From Flavobacterium sp. (lineage in GTDB: Bacteria > Bacteroidota > Bacteroidia > Flavobacteriales > Flavobacteriaceae): DNA of 17,146 nt. The notes beneath the pieces are model-generated. The model was not told the origin of the DNA, made no database searches, and was given only the letters and a program-made list of their open reading frames with translations. Of the stretch, positions 1 to 9,880 are shown one piece after another. Both the position numbers and the translations under genes were made by a program. The DNA is taken from contig NZ_JASLCE010000108.1 of NCBI RefSeq assembly GCF_030146175.1, positions 1 to 17,146 of the forward strand, in the 5' to 3' direction. How positions within the stretch are numbered: the stretch's first letter is position 1; each line of letters begins with the position of its first letter.

Positions 1-21
1 TGCAAAAATATAAAAAGATTG

Positions 22-29
22 TATATTTG
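22..29 (+). promoter_or_regulatory. -7 promoter box of the SRP RNA gene
   Basis: TATATTTG is an exact match to the Bacteroidota -7 consensus TAnnTTTG. It lies a few bases before the first paired base of the SRP RNA, which fits a start of transcription near position 33. The -33 TTG element would fall at or before the left edge of the window and cannot be seen. Confidence 0.7.
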
Positions 30-32
30 CAC

Positions 33-128
33 CGGCAAGTCCTACACGACCAGCTCCTGCAGACTCCTCCAGGGTGGGAACACAGCAAAGGTATGTGGTT
101 GTAGCGGTGCGATGTAGGTCGCTTGCCA
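33..128 (+). ncRNA. ffs: Signal recognition particle RNA, small bacterial (4.5S) type
   Basis: This is the RNA core of the signal recognition particle. It binds Ffh and directs ribosomes making membrane or exported proteins to FtsY at the inner membrane. The ends pair (GGCAAG at 34-39 with CTTGCC at 122-127, then CCTACA with TGTAGG) to give one long hairpin. The tip carries the domain IV signature: CAGG at 70-73, stem GTG, tetraloop GGAA at 77-80, stem CAC, then AGCA at 84-87. This is the symmetric loop plus GNRA tetraloop that the Ffh M domain recognises, with the same spacing as in E. coli 4.5S RNA. There is no Alu domain, so it is the short form of about 95 nt. The exact ends are estimated from pairing and from the flanking promoter and terminator. 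Confidence 0.9.
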
Positions 129-139
129 TTTTTTCTTAG

Positions 140-163
140 ATCTCCTTTTGGGAGATTTTTTTG
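140..163 (+). terminator. Rho-independent terminator of the SRP RNA
   Basis: ATCTCC (140-145) pairs with GGAGAT (151-156) around a short T-rich loop and is followed by a run of T. It lies about 12 bases after the SRP RNA and before the next gene, so the RNA is a separate short transcript. Confidence 0.75.
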
Positions 164-226
164 TTTTAGGACATTTGTAACGTTTTTCTTCCTTATTTTA
201 GCAACTCAAATTTTGAACCGGATACT

Positions 227-1030
227 ATGGGAAAAGTGGTTTTGATTACCGGAGGCTCGTCGGGCATCGGAAAAGCCATAGGCGAATTATTATTTCAAAA
301 AGGATATACCGTTTACGGAACCAGCAGAAACCCCGAAAAGATACAGCAAACGCTTTTTCCGTTACTAACAATGGATGTGCGCCAGGCCGATACCATTCGT
401 ACGGCTGTGGAAACAATCGTAGCCAAAGAAGGACGATTAGATGTGTTGATCAACAATGCAGGGGTAGGGATTACCGGTCCGCTGGAGGAAATTCCGGGCG
501 ATGAAATCCGCAATAATTTTGAAACCAATCTTTTTGGTCCGATCGAAGTGATGAAAGCCGTTTTGCCCTCCATGCGCAAGCAGAAATCCGGATTGATCAT
601 TAATGTAACCTCTATTGCCGGTTATATGGGATTGCCCTACAGAAGCGTGTATTCAGCCTCAAAAGGCGCATTGGAATTGATCACAGAAGCACTTCGTATG
701 GAAGTAAAAGCTTTTGGGGTACATATCACCAATGTAGCACCGGGCGATTTTGCTACCAATATCGCTTCGGGACGTTATCATGCGCCGTTGGTTAAAGGAT
801 CGGCCTATGAAGTTCCGTATGGGAATACGTTAAGTATGATGAATGATCATGTCGATAGCGGTAGCGATCCCGGACAAATGGCTGCAGCGGTATATGCGAT
901 TATTCAAAATCCAAATCCGAAGATCCATTATAAGGTGGGGGCTTTTATGCAAAAGTTTTCGATTGTTTTAAAACGGATACTTCCGGATAAAGTATACGAA
1001 AAGTTATTAATGAACCATTATAAGTTGTAA
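227..1030 (+). CDS. Short-chain dehydrogenase/reductase (classical SDR family oxidoreductase)
   Basis: Predicted cytoplasmic NAD(P)-dependent oxidoreductase of 267 residues, the usual length for classical SDRs. The Rossmann glycine motif TGGSSGIG is at residues 8-15, the NNAG motif at 76-79, and the catalytic set is N101, S129, Y142 and K146 (YxxxK), with PG at 172-173. A basic residue (R34) after the second beta strand favours NADP(H), which is an inference. The substrate cannot be told from sequence. No membrane segment or signal peptide is seen. ATG at 227 places the glycine motif at the normal distance from the N-terminus. A possible weak promoter is TTG at 175-177 and TATTTTAG at 194-201. 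The gene follows the SRP terminator, and the fsa-type gene starts 46 bases after its stop. Confidence 0.93.
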   Translation: MGKVVLITGGSSGIGKAIGELLFQKGYTVYGTSRNPEKIQQTLFPLLTMDVRQADTIRTAVETIVAKEGRLDVLINNAGVGITGPLEEIPGDEIRNNFETNLFGPIEVMKAVLPSMRKQKSGLIINVTSIAGYMGLPYRSVYSASKGALELITEALRMEVKAFGVHITNVAPGDFATNIASGRYHAPLVKGSAYEVPYGNTLSMMNDHVDSGSDPGQMAAAVYAIIQNPNPKIHYKVGAFMQKFSIVLKRILPDKVYEKLLMNHYKL

Positions 1031-1035
1031 TTTTG
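1028..1035 (+). promoter_or_regulatory. Possible -7 box upstream of the transaldolase gene
   Basis: TAATTTTG matches TAnnTTTG and overlaps the stop codon of the upstream dehydrogenase gene, 41 bases before the next ATG. No clear -33 TTG lies at the usual spacing, so this is a weak call. If real, the transaldolase can be transcribed separately from the dehydrogenase. Confidence 0.35.
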
Positions 1036-1076
1036 TAATCCGAATTTTAACACAACTATCATTAAATATATTTAAG

Positions 1077-1733
1077 ATGAAATTTTTTATTGACACGGCT
1101 AATTTAGAGCAAATTAAAGAAGCAGAAGCTTTGGGAGTATTGGATGGTGTAACGACCAATCCGTCGCTAATGGCTAAAGAAGGAATCACCGGAAAAGACA
1201 ATATTCTAAAACACTATGTTGACATTTGTAACATTGTTGACGGTGATGTGAGTGCTGAAGTAATTGCTACCGATTACGAAGGAATGATTCGCGAAGGGGA
1301 AGAATTAGCGGAACTACACGAACAGATTGTGGTGAAAATCCCAATGACTAAAGAAGGAATCAAAGCTTGTAAATATTTTTCAGATCGCGGCATTAAAACA
1401 AACGTAACATTGGTATTCTCTGCTGGTCAGGCTTTATTGGCTGCCAAAGCAGGAGCAACGTATGTTTCGCCTTTCTTAGGTCGTTTGGATGATGTTTCGA
1501 CAGACGGTTTAAACCTGATCGACGAAATCCGTTTGATTTACGATAACTATGCTTTCGATACGCAAATCCTGGCTGCTTCAATTCGTCATACCATGCACGT
1601 AGTAAATTGTGCGAAGATTGGTGCCGATGTAATGACAGGACCATTATCGTCAATTTTAGGACTTTTAAAACACCCGCTTACCGATATCGGTTTGGCGCAG
1701 TTTTTAGCCGACTACGAAAAAGGAAACAAATAA
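1077..1733 (+). CDS. fsa: Small transaldolase / fructose-6-phosphate aldolase family protein (TalC/FSA type)
   Basis: Class I aldolase of the compact transaldolase subfamily, 218 residues, cytoplasmic. Transaldolases move a dihydroxyacetone unit between sugar phosphates in the non-oxidative pentose phosphate pathway. Visible signatures are FIDTAN at 4-9 (D6), TTNPS at 26-30, the Schiff-base lysine K87 in VVKIPM, and SPFLGRLDD at 131-139. Databases usually name this family fsa. However, the residue aligned with E. coli FsaA Tyr131 is Phe133 here, at the same 46-residue distance from the lysine, and Phe is the transaldolase-type residue. Transaldolase activity is therefore more likely than true fructose-6-phosphate aldolase activity. 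ATG at 1077 gives the standard N-terminus. A strong terminator follows. Confidence 0.94.
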   Translation: MKFFIDTANLEQIKEAEALGVLDGVTTNPSLMAKEGITGKDNILKHYVDICNIVDGDVSAEVIATDYEGMIREGEELAELHEQIVVKIPMTKEGIKACKYFSDRGIKTNVTLVFSAGQALLAAKAGATYVSPFLGRLDDVSTDGLNLIDEIRLIYDNYAFDTQILAASIRHTMHVVNCAKIGADVMTGPLSSILGLLKHPLTDIGLAQFLADYEKGNK

Positions 1734-1754
1734 TATTCCTTAGTATATAAAAGC

Positions 1755-1790
1755 AAAAAGGCGGTTTCAATATTTGAAACCGCCTTTTTT
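1755..1790. terminator. Strong bidirectional hairpin terminator
   Basis: GGCGGTTTCAA (1760-1770) and TTGAAACCGCC (1774-1784) form an 11-bp perfect stem with a three-base loop. It has A residues on the left and six or more T on the right, so it can work in both directions. It lies between the convergent transaldolase gene and the minus-strand lipoprotein gene. Confidence 0.9.
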
Positions 1791-1806
1791 ATGTTTAGTT
1801 TGTTTA

Positions 1807-3219
1807 TTATTTAAGGTTCTTTTCAAAATCAGAATCAAAAAGACTGACAAAAGCATTTTTGATCATACCATTTGGCTGAAGTAAAATGGTACGTTGTATT
1901 TTCGTAATCACCCAATGGTCTTTTAAAGCTTCGAAATTCGCCGAATGCAATTCCGTAGTGTTTTCAAAGGCATATTGCGATAGTATTTGTTTCCATTCCT
2001 GTTCGGAATCATCCACATTGATCGAAACAAAATGCAGGTTCGGATGCTTCTTTTTTAATTCGTTTACCTTTTTGTGTACCGTTACCATATGGGCTTTGGC
2101 ATTGGATGTCCAGAAAAACAGTACCGTTTGTTTGCCATCGGTTATCGAATTCAGGTCGATTTTTTCGCCTTTTTCGTTGATCAAATCTGCATCGGGCAAT
2201 TTTTTTCCTTCTGTCAGCATTTGAATGGCATCGCCTATTTTCTTGATTTCATTATGACCACTGTTGTCGGTTGATAATTGCGAATAGCGGTCAAAAAATT
2301 TCTTTTTGTTGTGCATATTCTGATCTTCCAACAGGTACATAAAGGCAATATTATTCAGTACGCTATTTTTAATCTTCTCATTTTTAAACAACGTATCGGC
2401 AATATTCAGTTTTTTGATGTTGTTTTCAATGGCTGTTTCTTCCAGATTAAAGGTATTATCGGCTTCCGAATAGGCCACATTGTTTAACATCGCAGTCAGA
2501 TAGCGTACAAAAGGCGAATAGTTTGTTAGCTGTGCGTTATTAAAATCGATTTCCTTACGGAAGTTATAATAGTCTTTCGGTAATTTGGTACTCACGGCCT
2601 CACCGGTACGGCGCTCGTGTGCAAACGGATAAATTTCTTTTTTCGCCAAATGGTTAAAGTCTAAACTTGCTTTGGCATACAGATCGAATTTATCATCCCA
2701 GTTGATTTCTGTTTTTTTGCGAAGATAAAAGGCTTTTTTACGGGCATAAATGGAATCAATACTTTTTGTGAAATGGTCATAATTTCTGTCAAAAAGATCG
2801 AACATATTGTTTTTATCCGATTCGTTTTTCAGATACATTTCCATCAGGAAGTTGTTTTTCTGATCCCCACGTCCGCAAAAAACAATCGAATTGTCAAAAT
2901 CGCCCGTATTAATACGAACCATCAGACTATCGTTTTTGTCAAAATAGATATATTGGTATTCCGGGTCGTGACGAAACGTATACATACCCGGCGTTAAAGA
3001 GTCAAATTTCTTGAAAAAACGGTTTTTTTCGTCTAAGATAAGCGTGTCAAGTACCTTATTGTCTTTACACAAAAGGACATAACGACTAAGAGGATTGATT
3101 ACTTCTCCTCCAAAATAGGCCGTATAATTATCACTTTCAAACTTCTTATTACAGGAAGTAAGGGAGCAAATAAGCACAGTGGAAAGCGGGAGGAGTACGT
3201 TTTTTATATGGGCAAACAT
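1807..3219 (-). CDS. Lipoprotein with C-terminal TlpA-like thioredoxin domain lacking the CxxC motif
   Basis: 470-residue predicted lipoprotein. A hydrophobic leader ends in a lipobox, LTSC, with C23 as the lipidation site. Residues about 30-330 form a long N-terminal region without a clear family, starting with beta-rich sequence and then mostly helical and charged. Residues about 340-470 have the pattern of a TlpA/AhpC-TSA thioredoxin fold: LPDADLINEKGEKIDL, then TVLFFWTSNAKAHM, then HFVSINVDD, then a C-terminal strand ILLQPNG. In active relatives the FW is followed by A-x-W-C-x-x-C. Here both cysteines are replaced (A374 and H377), and the usual cis-proline before the T of ILL is R443. This domain is therefore unlikely to do disulfide exchange and may be a binding or scaffold module. 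It is transcribed alone, divergent from the ABC-F gene. The fold call is from pattern only. Confidence 0.8.
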   Translation of the reverse strand: MFAHIKNVLLPLSTVLICSLTSCNKKFESDNYTAYFGGEVINPLSRYVLLCKDNKVLDTLILDEKNRFFKKFDSLTPGMYTFRHDPEYQYIYFDKNDSLMVRINTGDFDNSIVFCGRGDQKNNFLMEMYLKNESDKNNMFDLFDRNYDHFTKSIDSIYARKKAFYLRKKTEINWDDKFDLYAKASLDFNHLAKKEIYPFAHERRTGEAVSTKLPKDYYNFRKEIDFNNAQLTNYSPFVRYLTAMLNNVAYSEADNTFNLEETAIENNIKKLNIADTLFKNEKIKNSVLNNIAFMYLLEDQNMHNKKKFFDRYSQLSTDNSGHNEIKKIGDAIQMLTEGKKLPDADLINEKGEKIDLNSITDGKQTVLFFWTSNAKAHMVTVHKKVNELKKKHPNLHFVSINVDDSEQEWKQILSQYAFENTTELHSANFEALKDHWVITKIQRTILLQPNGMIKNAFVSLFDSDFEKNLK

Positions 3220-3240
3220 TCAAACAATTTTATCTCTAAA

Positions 3241-3248
3241 CAAAAGTA
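3241..3248 (-). promoter_or_regulatory. -7 box of the thioredoxin-like lipoprotein gene
   Basis: Read on the minus strand this is TACTTTTG, an exact TAnnTTTG match 21 bases upstream of the ATG at 3219. No good -33 TTG is visible at the usual distance. Confidence 0.6.
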
Positions 3249-3317
3249 TTTCTATATTATAGAACAGGCTGTTAAGGTACAGTTAAAATAAAGCTTTACA
3301 GATTCTAAATTAGATAG

Positions 3318-4994
<1,677 letters not shown>

Positions 4995-5003
4995 CGGATG
5001 ACA

Positions 5004-5035
5004 AACCTGTCAGGTTTAAGATTTTAAAAACAGGC
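5004..5035. repeat. Degenerate copy of an intergenic CCTGTCAGG inverted repeat
   Basis: The stretch contains ACCTGTCAGGTTT, itself a short palindrome, followed by ATTTTAAAAACAGG. It resembles the fuller hairpin at 11649-11681 (ACCTGTCAG, then TTTTTAAAAC, then CTGACAGG), with the second arm partly lost. It lies just after the ABC-F stop codon. It looks like a dispersed intergenic repeat of unknown role. Confidence 0.5.
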
Positions 5036-5058
5036 TGCTCTAAAAGGCAGCTTTTTTT
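5024..5058 (+). terminator. Terminator after the ABC-F gene
   Basis: GCTGC at 5034-5038 pairs with GCAGC at 5047-5051, flanked by A residues on the left and a run of seven T on the right. It ends the ABC-F transcript about 30 bases after the stop codon. Confidence 0.7.
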
Positions 5059-5115
5059 ATGCCCTTTTTGTAACCATTTTTTTGAAATTTGTGTTTAACC
5101 CAAAGGGCATGGTTT

Positions 5116-5142
5116 TTGACAAGCCAATAAATACTATATTTG
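5116..5142 (+). promoter_or_regulatory. Promoter of the WG-repeat protein gene
   Basis: TTG at 5116-5118 (within a TTTTTG run) and TATATTTG at 5135-5142 form a Bacteroidota -33/-7 pair with a 16-base spacer. The ATG lies 19 bases after the -7 box. This is one of the best complete promoters in the window. Confidence 0.65.
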
Positions 5143-5161
5143 AAAATCAATCAAAATTATT

Positions 5162-6928
5162 ATGAGGTTATTTTTACACGTTGGACTCGGCTTCCTTTTT
5201 TCATTACAGGCTTTTAGTCAAGAAGTTACTATTCCTTTTCGCGTTGGAAATGTTTATGGAATATCGGATTATAATGGTAAGCTGGTCAATAAAAATAAGT
5301 TTGATCAAATAAGCTACAACCGCAAGATGCCCAAAGGGTATTTTACATTTAAAAATAAAGAAGAAAACGGACTGGCGTATAACGGTAAAACACTGATTTC
5401 CGGACCGGAATACGATGAATTTGGCATCGAACCTAATAAATTTATCGTTGCTGTTTTAAAAAGAAATAGGATTAGTCGTCCGACGAGCACTTTTAAAAAC
5501 GAAAAAGAATACAACGATTTTAAAAGAAAAAACCGGGAAGGTTACGCTTTATTTAATCTGAAAGGGGAGAATATTTACCCGGATAATTTTAAGAAAATTA
5601 TTCCGGTCGACACTACAGGTTTTAGCAGTGTCGATCGTAAAAAAGCGCGTTATGCTTTAATGGCAACGACTAATTTCGAAGATCAATTTAGCTTATTTGT
5701 ATATGATTGTGATAAGCAAAAAATTTCAGAATGGCTTTTAAAAGATTATGATAAAATAAAGCTGGACAGAGGTTTAACCGTTCCCGGTAAATCCATTGCT
5801 TTAACAGCTTCAAAAGATAAATCGGATAGTGCTACACCGATGGAGGTGAACCATATCGACGGGAAATTTGTATTACAACCATTGACTTCGGAATACCGAC
5901 CGGGGCTTAAAGAACGGTTCGAAAGCGAATATGGAACCACAGAATTGGTCGCTGATCCTGAATACGGTAGTGGTCTTGGGAGGGGTACCAACAAACCTAA
6001 TTATACCACCGAAATGGTACCACCGCCACCGGCATACGGAACAGGTGTAAACACAACCGTTCCGAATGATGCTATTGAAAAAAACAGACCGAAAGTAGTT
6101 AAAAAATATAGTATCCAGACGTTTGAAATAAAAGACGGAAAGCTATTCCTGAAGGAGATAATTGCTGGACAGAAAGAAGCCAAAACAGAAACAGAATTTA
6201 TGTTGCCTCCTGTGCCTGCCGGACTAACCTATACTTTTGAAAGTTTTCCTTATACTAATACAACGCAGGATACGGACGAAAAAAGAGTCACGCAGAAAAA
6301 TATAATCCGTTTTAAACTTGGTGATCAATATGGAGTTGTACTCACTCAGGAGCGTATGATTCCATGTAAATATGATAGTATTAGCCCGATAAAGTTTACA
6401 CATTCCGGACAGGAACAGTTGTTATTTGTTGTCGGTCAAAAAGATGCGACGACACAAACAATAAAATACGGTCTTATGGATTCGGATGAAAAAGTGATCC
6501 TTCCAATAACGTATGAGGAATTGGATCCTCACGGATTGGTAAAATCCTATACGTCTACCAGAACCGACATCAGAGTATATAATAAAAACTGGCTTTTTAA
6601 GCAAAATGGAAAATACGGGATTATAACAGCCTATGACGGTATTGTATTACCCGCAGAATACGATGAAATAGAGTGGAATAAAGCTCGTTTTTTGGGACAT
6701 CAGGATGATTTTGTAAGTCTTAAAAAAGACGGATTATATGGTTTTGTATTAGGAGCCGATTTTAAAGAGGCCAATATCGTACAGCCGGTTTTTCCACATA
6801 AAGTTGGTTTTTACGACCGGAATTATCAGAAAGAAAAAGGACTCCTTCTTTTCGGATTGATCGATAATGATGAAAAATTCTTTTGTTATGCCCGAAAAGA
6901 CGGTTATTTATATTATAAAGCGAAATAG
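5162..6928 (+). CDS. Exported WG-repeat-containing protein
   Basis: 588 residues with a signal peptide (hydrophobic 3-14, likely cut near AFSQ at 17-20), so probably periplasmic or surface-facing. It carries WG-type repeats, each with a pattern like KYG-(6 to 8 residues)-(I/V)LP-x-x-Y(D/E)E(I/L). Clear units are at about 388-408 (QYGVVLTQERMIPCKYDSI), 435-455 and 484-504. Weaker ones are near the N-terminus (VYGISDYNGKLVNKNKFDQI, 31-50), at 127-147 and at 524-545. Such repeats are thought to form beta-strand modules for protein binding. A region from about 215 to 350 is low in repeats and contains a PPPPAYGTG stretch, so it may be a flexible linker between two repeat blocks. No catalytic motif was seen. 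It is a single-gene unit with its own promoter, and the true partner or role is unknown. Confidence 0.85.
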   Translation: MRLFLHVGLGFLFSLQAFSQEVTIPFRVGNVYGISDYNGKLVNKNKFDQISYNRKMPKGYFTFKNKEENGLAYNGKTLISGPEYDEFGIEPNKFIVAVLKRNRISRPTSTFKNEKEYNDFKRKNREGYALFNLKGENIYPDNFKKIIPVDTTGFSSVDRKKARYALMATTNFEDQFSLFVYDCDKQKISEWLLKDYDKIKLDRGLTVPGKSIALTASKDKSDSATPMEVNHIDGKFVLQPLTSEYRPGLKERFESEYGTTELVADPEYGSGLGRGTNKPNYTTEMVPPPPAYGTGVNTTVPNDAIEKNRPKVVKKYSIQTFEIKDGKLFLKEIIAGQKEAKTETEFMLPPVPAGLTYTFESFPYTNTTQDTDEKRVTQKNIIRFKLGDQYGVVLTQERMIPCKYDSISPIKFTHSGQEQLLFVVGQKDATTQTIKYGLMDSDEKVILPITYEELDPHGLVKSYTSTRTDIRVYNKNWLFKQNGKYGIITAYDGIVLPAEYDEIEWNKARFLGHQDDFVSLKKDGLYGFVLGADFKEANIVQPVFPHKVGFYDRNYQKEKGLLLFGLIDNDEKFFCYARKDGYLYYKAK

Positions 6929-7016
6929 CGACAATAATTTAACATTTTTAACAAAAAAGTAAAAAAATAGGGTGAAAGGGTAACGTTGCTTTAAAAGTAA
7001 TCGCCAATTGGAAAGA

Positions 7017-7024
7017 TACTTTTG
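7017..7024 (+). promoter_or_regulatory. -7 box of the secreted phosphatase gene
   Basis: TACTTTTG matches TAnnTTTG exactly, 25 bases before the ATG at 7050. No TTG is found at the usual -33 distance. The rest of the 121-base gap after the WG gene is A-rich and shows no hairpin. Confidence 0.6.
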
Positions 7025-7049
7025 CAGCGTCTAACTAAACACACTATTT

Positions 7050-9788
7050 ATGAAAAAAATGTACTTGTTACTGCTCCTGGTGGTCAGCCTGACTGCCGGG
7101 GCGCAAACGCTGTATCCGTATTTACAGAACGTCACGCCCAACTCAGTTTATGTGACCTGGAAAACCGAAAGTAACACGGAATCGATTGTGGAATATGGAA
7201 CTGCTGCAAACGATTTGAATGTTACGGTTACCGGGAATACGAACATTTTTACCGATTCCGGTTATCCCGGAAATTATTTCTACCACAATGTTAAGTTGAT
7301 CAACTTAGCGCCCAACACCAAGTATTATTACAAAATTAAAACCGGTACTTCGGTTTCAGACGTGTATTCGTTTAAAACGCTACCCAATCCGGGACAAGCT
7401 GCGACAGCCGACGGACATATTCGTTTCCTGATTATGGGAGATAACCAGTTAAAAGCCGTACCGCGCTATGATTCACTGGTATCGGCCGCAAAGCGTAAAG
7501 TACGCGAAAAATGGGGTGCCAGCCTATCGCCGGAAGATAACATCGCAATGACATTTATGGTGGGCGATCAGGTGGATGTTGGTACATTGGATCATTACGA
7601 GCATGTTCATTTTAAAAAGAATCGCGCTTTGTCGGGTAATATTCCGATTCAGACGACTGTTGGAAACCACGAAACCTATGGTACTTTGGGAATGCAATCC
7701 TATTATGATCATTTCTATATCAGTGAATTATCCTATAAAGGGATTTCATCCGGAACGGAAAATTATTATGCGCAACAAGCTGGAAACGTATTGTTTATCA
7801 GTATGAGTTCGGAGCATACCGGTGCCGCTCAGATGAACTGGTTGCAACAGGTCGTTACCGCTGCAAATGCCGATGCTACGGTGGACTGGATTTTTTCATT
7901 AAGTCACCGTCCGTACCAGGCAGAGCAATATGTAGGGGATATTTCGACCTGGGTACGTAATACTGCTGTACCATTTTTAACCACTTCGTCCAAATATATT
8001 ATGCATATCGGGGCGCACCATCATTTATACCACCGTGGTCAGTTAAAAAATTCGCCGGCCTATAATATTATTTCCGGAGGAACTGCCTGGGATCAGTATT
8101 GGGGCATGTCTTCCGAAGAGGATTTTGAAGATGTACAGAAGACTATTTGTAACTGGATTTATCAAATTGTGGATATCGATGTGGTAAATGGTAAAATGGA
8201 TGTGGAAAGCTATTCGATCGGAAGTGTTGATGGTTGGAAAAACAACCAGCTGATGGACGAATTTCACCGTTATAAAAACAAACCGGCTCCCGAAAAACCG
8301 AGTATCGAGAATACGTTTACCGGAAGTGTAACCTTACCGTTAACGCTGAATGGAAGTGCCTATACGACAACTTCGGGTGAGTTGCTAAATACAACACAGT
8401 TTCAGATTTCAAAAACAGCCGATTTTAATATCATCACAAAAGAAGTATACCGCGATTTTGAAAATCTATACGGAATGTACCAAACAAAAAGGGATTCTAC
8501 CGTTGATCGCAATTTAGGTGTTGATATTACTAAAATGACATTAGGTGCCAATTCCATTCCTAACGGACAATATTATCTGAAGTTACGTTACCGTGATCGC
8601 AATTTGGAATGGTCATCGTGGAGTGATGTCAAAACATTTACGATTACCGGAAGTAATGTTGTAAATACCGCTATTGTTACCGATTCATTAACCTATGCAC
8701 AAAATGCTGTTATTAAAGTGAATTATACCGATGCTCCGGCTAGTACGTCAACATGGATCGGATTGTATAAAGACAGTCAGACACCAGGATCATCTTCGCC
8801 ATCACAAACCTGGCAGTATACCAATGGCAATCCGAATGGAGTTATAACTTTTACGAATGGTTTACCGAATAAAGGACGCTATTATGCCGCTATTTTTTCG
8901 AATGGTGGTTATACCGAAATCGCACCACGTAAGTATTTCTATGTCGGACCGGTACCAACAGTAACGACTGATCAGGAAGAATATGCCGTAGGAATGCCGG
9001 TTACTGTTACGTTTGCTAACGGACCGCAATTGGCAAATGACTGGATCGGAATTTATAAAATGGGACATATTCCGGGACAAGTTACGGCAACGGCCTATCA
9101 ATATGTGACAACGGCTTCCGGAGCAAAGACCTTTACCAATTTACCAACCGGATACTATTATGCCGAATATTTTTTACAGGATGGTTATAATGCCATCGGA
9201 AATAAAGCTTTCTTTAAAGTAGGGAATCTGGTTACCGAATTATGGATTAACAAACCGGTTTACGATTTAGGAGAGCAAATTGTAGCTTCCTGGACCGATG
9301 CGCCGGGGATTGTAAAAGACTGGTTGGGTATTTACCACGAAGGGGAAAACCCAAATATCGATCCGTTATTAAGTTATACCTATTTTAATGGTCAGGCGGA
9401 AGGAACCCTGGCGTTAACCGGAACGGCTTTACCTACGGAAACCGGAAATTACTTTCTGGTAATGTTTACCAACGATTCGTATAACGAAGTGTCCAACCGT
9501 GTTTCGTTTGAAGTGGTTGATGGTACTTTAGGCGGTGATAAATTTAAAATCGACAACGGATTAAAGGTGTATCCGAATCCTACCAATAATACGAATCAGA
9601 CGATCGTACAGTCGGATTATCCGATCGATCTGATCGAGGTTTTTAATACCGAAGGAAAATTAATGTATGCGACGAAAAACGTCAATAACAATAAATATTC
9701 ATTGATCACTCAGGATTTACCAACCGGTGTTTATATCCTGAAAATTCATTCCCGAAAATTGTTTACTGCCAAGCTTATCGTTAAATAG
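7050..9788 (+). CDS. Secreted purple-acid-phosphatase-type metallophosphoesterase with T9SS sorting domain
   Basis: 912 residues. The signal peptide is 1-18 (cut near AGAQT). Residues 20-112 form a purple-acid-phosphatase-like fibronectin III domain. The calcineurin-like phosphoesterase core (about 122-400) shows GDNQ (D131), GDQVD (D173), GNHE (N206, H207), H286 in SHRPYQ and HHH at 323-325. It probably hydrolyses phosphate esters outside the cell to release phosphate; the substrate is unknown. The tyrosine of the plant and animal enzymes (D-x-x-Y) is Asp176 here. Residues about 415-532 are another beta-sandwich-like region. Three repeats of about 95 residues follow (535-632, 633-725, 726-825), each with a (D/T)W(I/L)G(I/L)Y motif. 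A type A T9SS C-terminal domain follows (about 836-912: LKVYPNPTNN, then GVYILKI, then KLIVK). This predicts export by Sec and then T9SS to the surface or medium. It is a single-gene unit with promoter and terminator. Confidence 0.92.
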   Translation: MKKMYLLLLLVVSLTAGAQTLYPYLQNVTPNSVYVTWKTESNTESIVEYGTAANDLNVTVTGNTNIFTDSGYPGNYFYHNVKLINLAPNTKYYYKIKTGTSVSDVYSFKTLPNPGQAATADGHIRFLIMGDNQLKAVPRYDSLVSAAKRKVREKWGASLSPEDNIAMTFMVGDQVDVGTLDHYEHVHFKKNRALSGNIPIQTTVGNHETYGTLGMQSYYDHFYISELSYKGISSGTENYYAQQAGNVLFISMSSEHTGAAQMNWLQQVVTAANADATVDWIFSLSHRPYQAEQYVGDISTWVRNTAVPFLTTSSKYIMHIGAHHHLYHRGQLKNSPAYNIISGGTAWDQYWGMSSEEDFEDVQKTICNWIYQIVDIDVVNGKMDVESYSIGSVDGWKNNQLMDEFHRYKNKPAPEKPSIENTFTGSVTLPLTLNGSAYTTTSGELLNTTQFQISKTADFNIITKEVYRDFENLYGMYQTKRDSTVDRNLGVDITKMTLGANSIPNGQYYLKLRYRDRNLEWSSWSDVKTFTITGSNVVNTAIVTDSLTYAQNAVIKVNYTDAPASTSTWIGLYKDSQTPGSSSPSQTWQYTNGNPNGVITFTNGLPNKGRYYAAIFSNGGYTEIAPRKYFYVGPVPTVTTDQEEYAVGMPVTVTFANGPQLANDWIGIYKMGHIPGQVTATAYQYVTTASGAKTFTNLPTGYYYAEYFLQDGYNAIGNKAFFKVGNLVTELWINKPVYDLGEQIVASWTDAPGIVKDWLGIYHEGENPNIDPLLSYTYFNGQAEGTLALTGTALPTETGNYFLVMFTNDSYNEVSNRVSFEVVDGTLGGDKFKIDNGLKVYPNPTNNTNQTIVQSDYPIDLIEVFNTEGKLMYATKNVNNNKYSLITQDLPTGVYILKIHSRKLFTAKLIVK

Positions 9789-9821
9789 TGGATTGTTTAT
9801 ATAAGGGCTAGGTAAACAACG

Positions 9822-9853
9822 AAAACTCCTGCAATTGCAGGAGTTTTTATTTT
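9822..9853. terminator. Palindromic hairpin terminator after the phosphatase gene
   Basis: ACTCCTGCAA (9825-9834) and TTGCAGGAGT (9835-9844) form a perfect inverted repeat followed by TTTTATTTT and preceded by AAA. It lies between the plus-strand phosphatase gene and a minus-strand small ORF, so it may serve both directions. Confidence 0.85.
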
Positions 9854-9880
9854 AAAGTTTTTAGAAAAAAGCTGTAATCG

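Noticed and set aside
31..165. Riboswitch or tRNA upstream of the dehydrogenase gene
   Set aside because: The CAGG-GGAA-AGCA tip and closing stem are those of SRP RNA, and a terminator separates it from the gene.
5004..5035. CRISPR repeat or phage attachment site
   Set aside because: There is only one degraded hairpin here, with no regular spacing and no integrase nearby.
6001..6183. Antisense open frames within the WG-repeat, phosphatase, pirin and pyrB genes
   Set aside because: They are short, have no family-like sequence, and are shadows of well-supported genes on the other strand.
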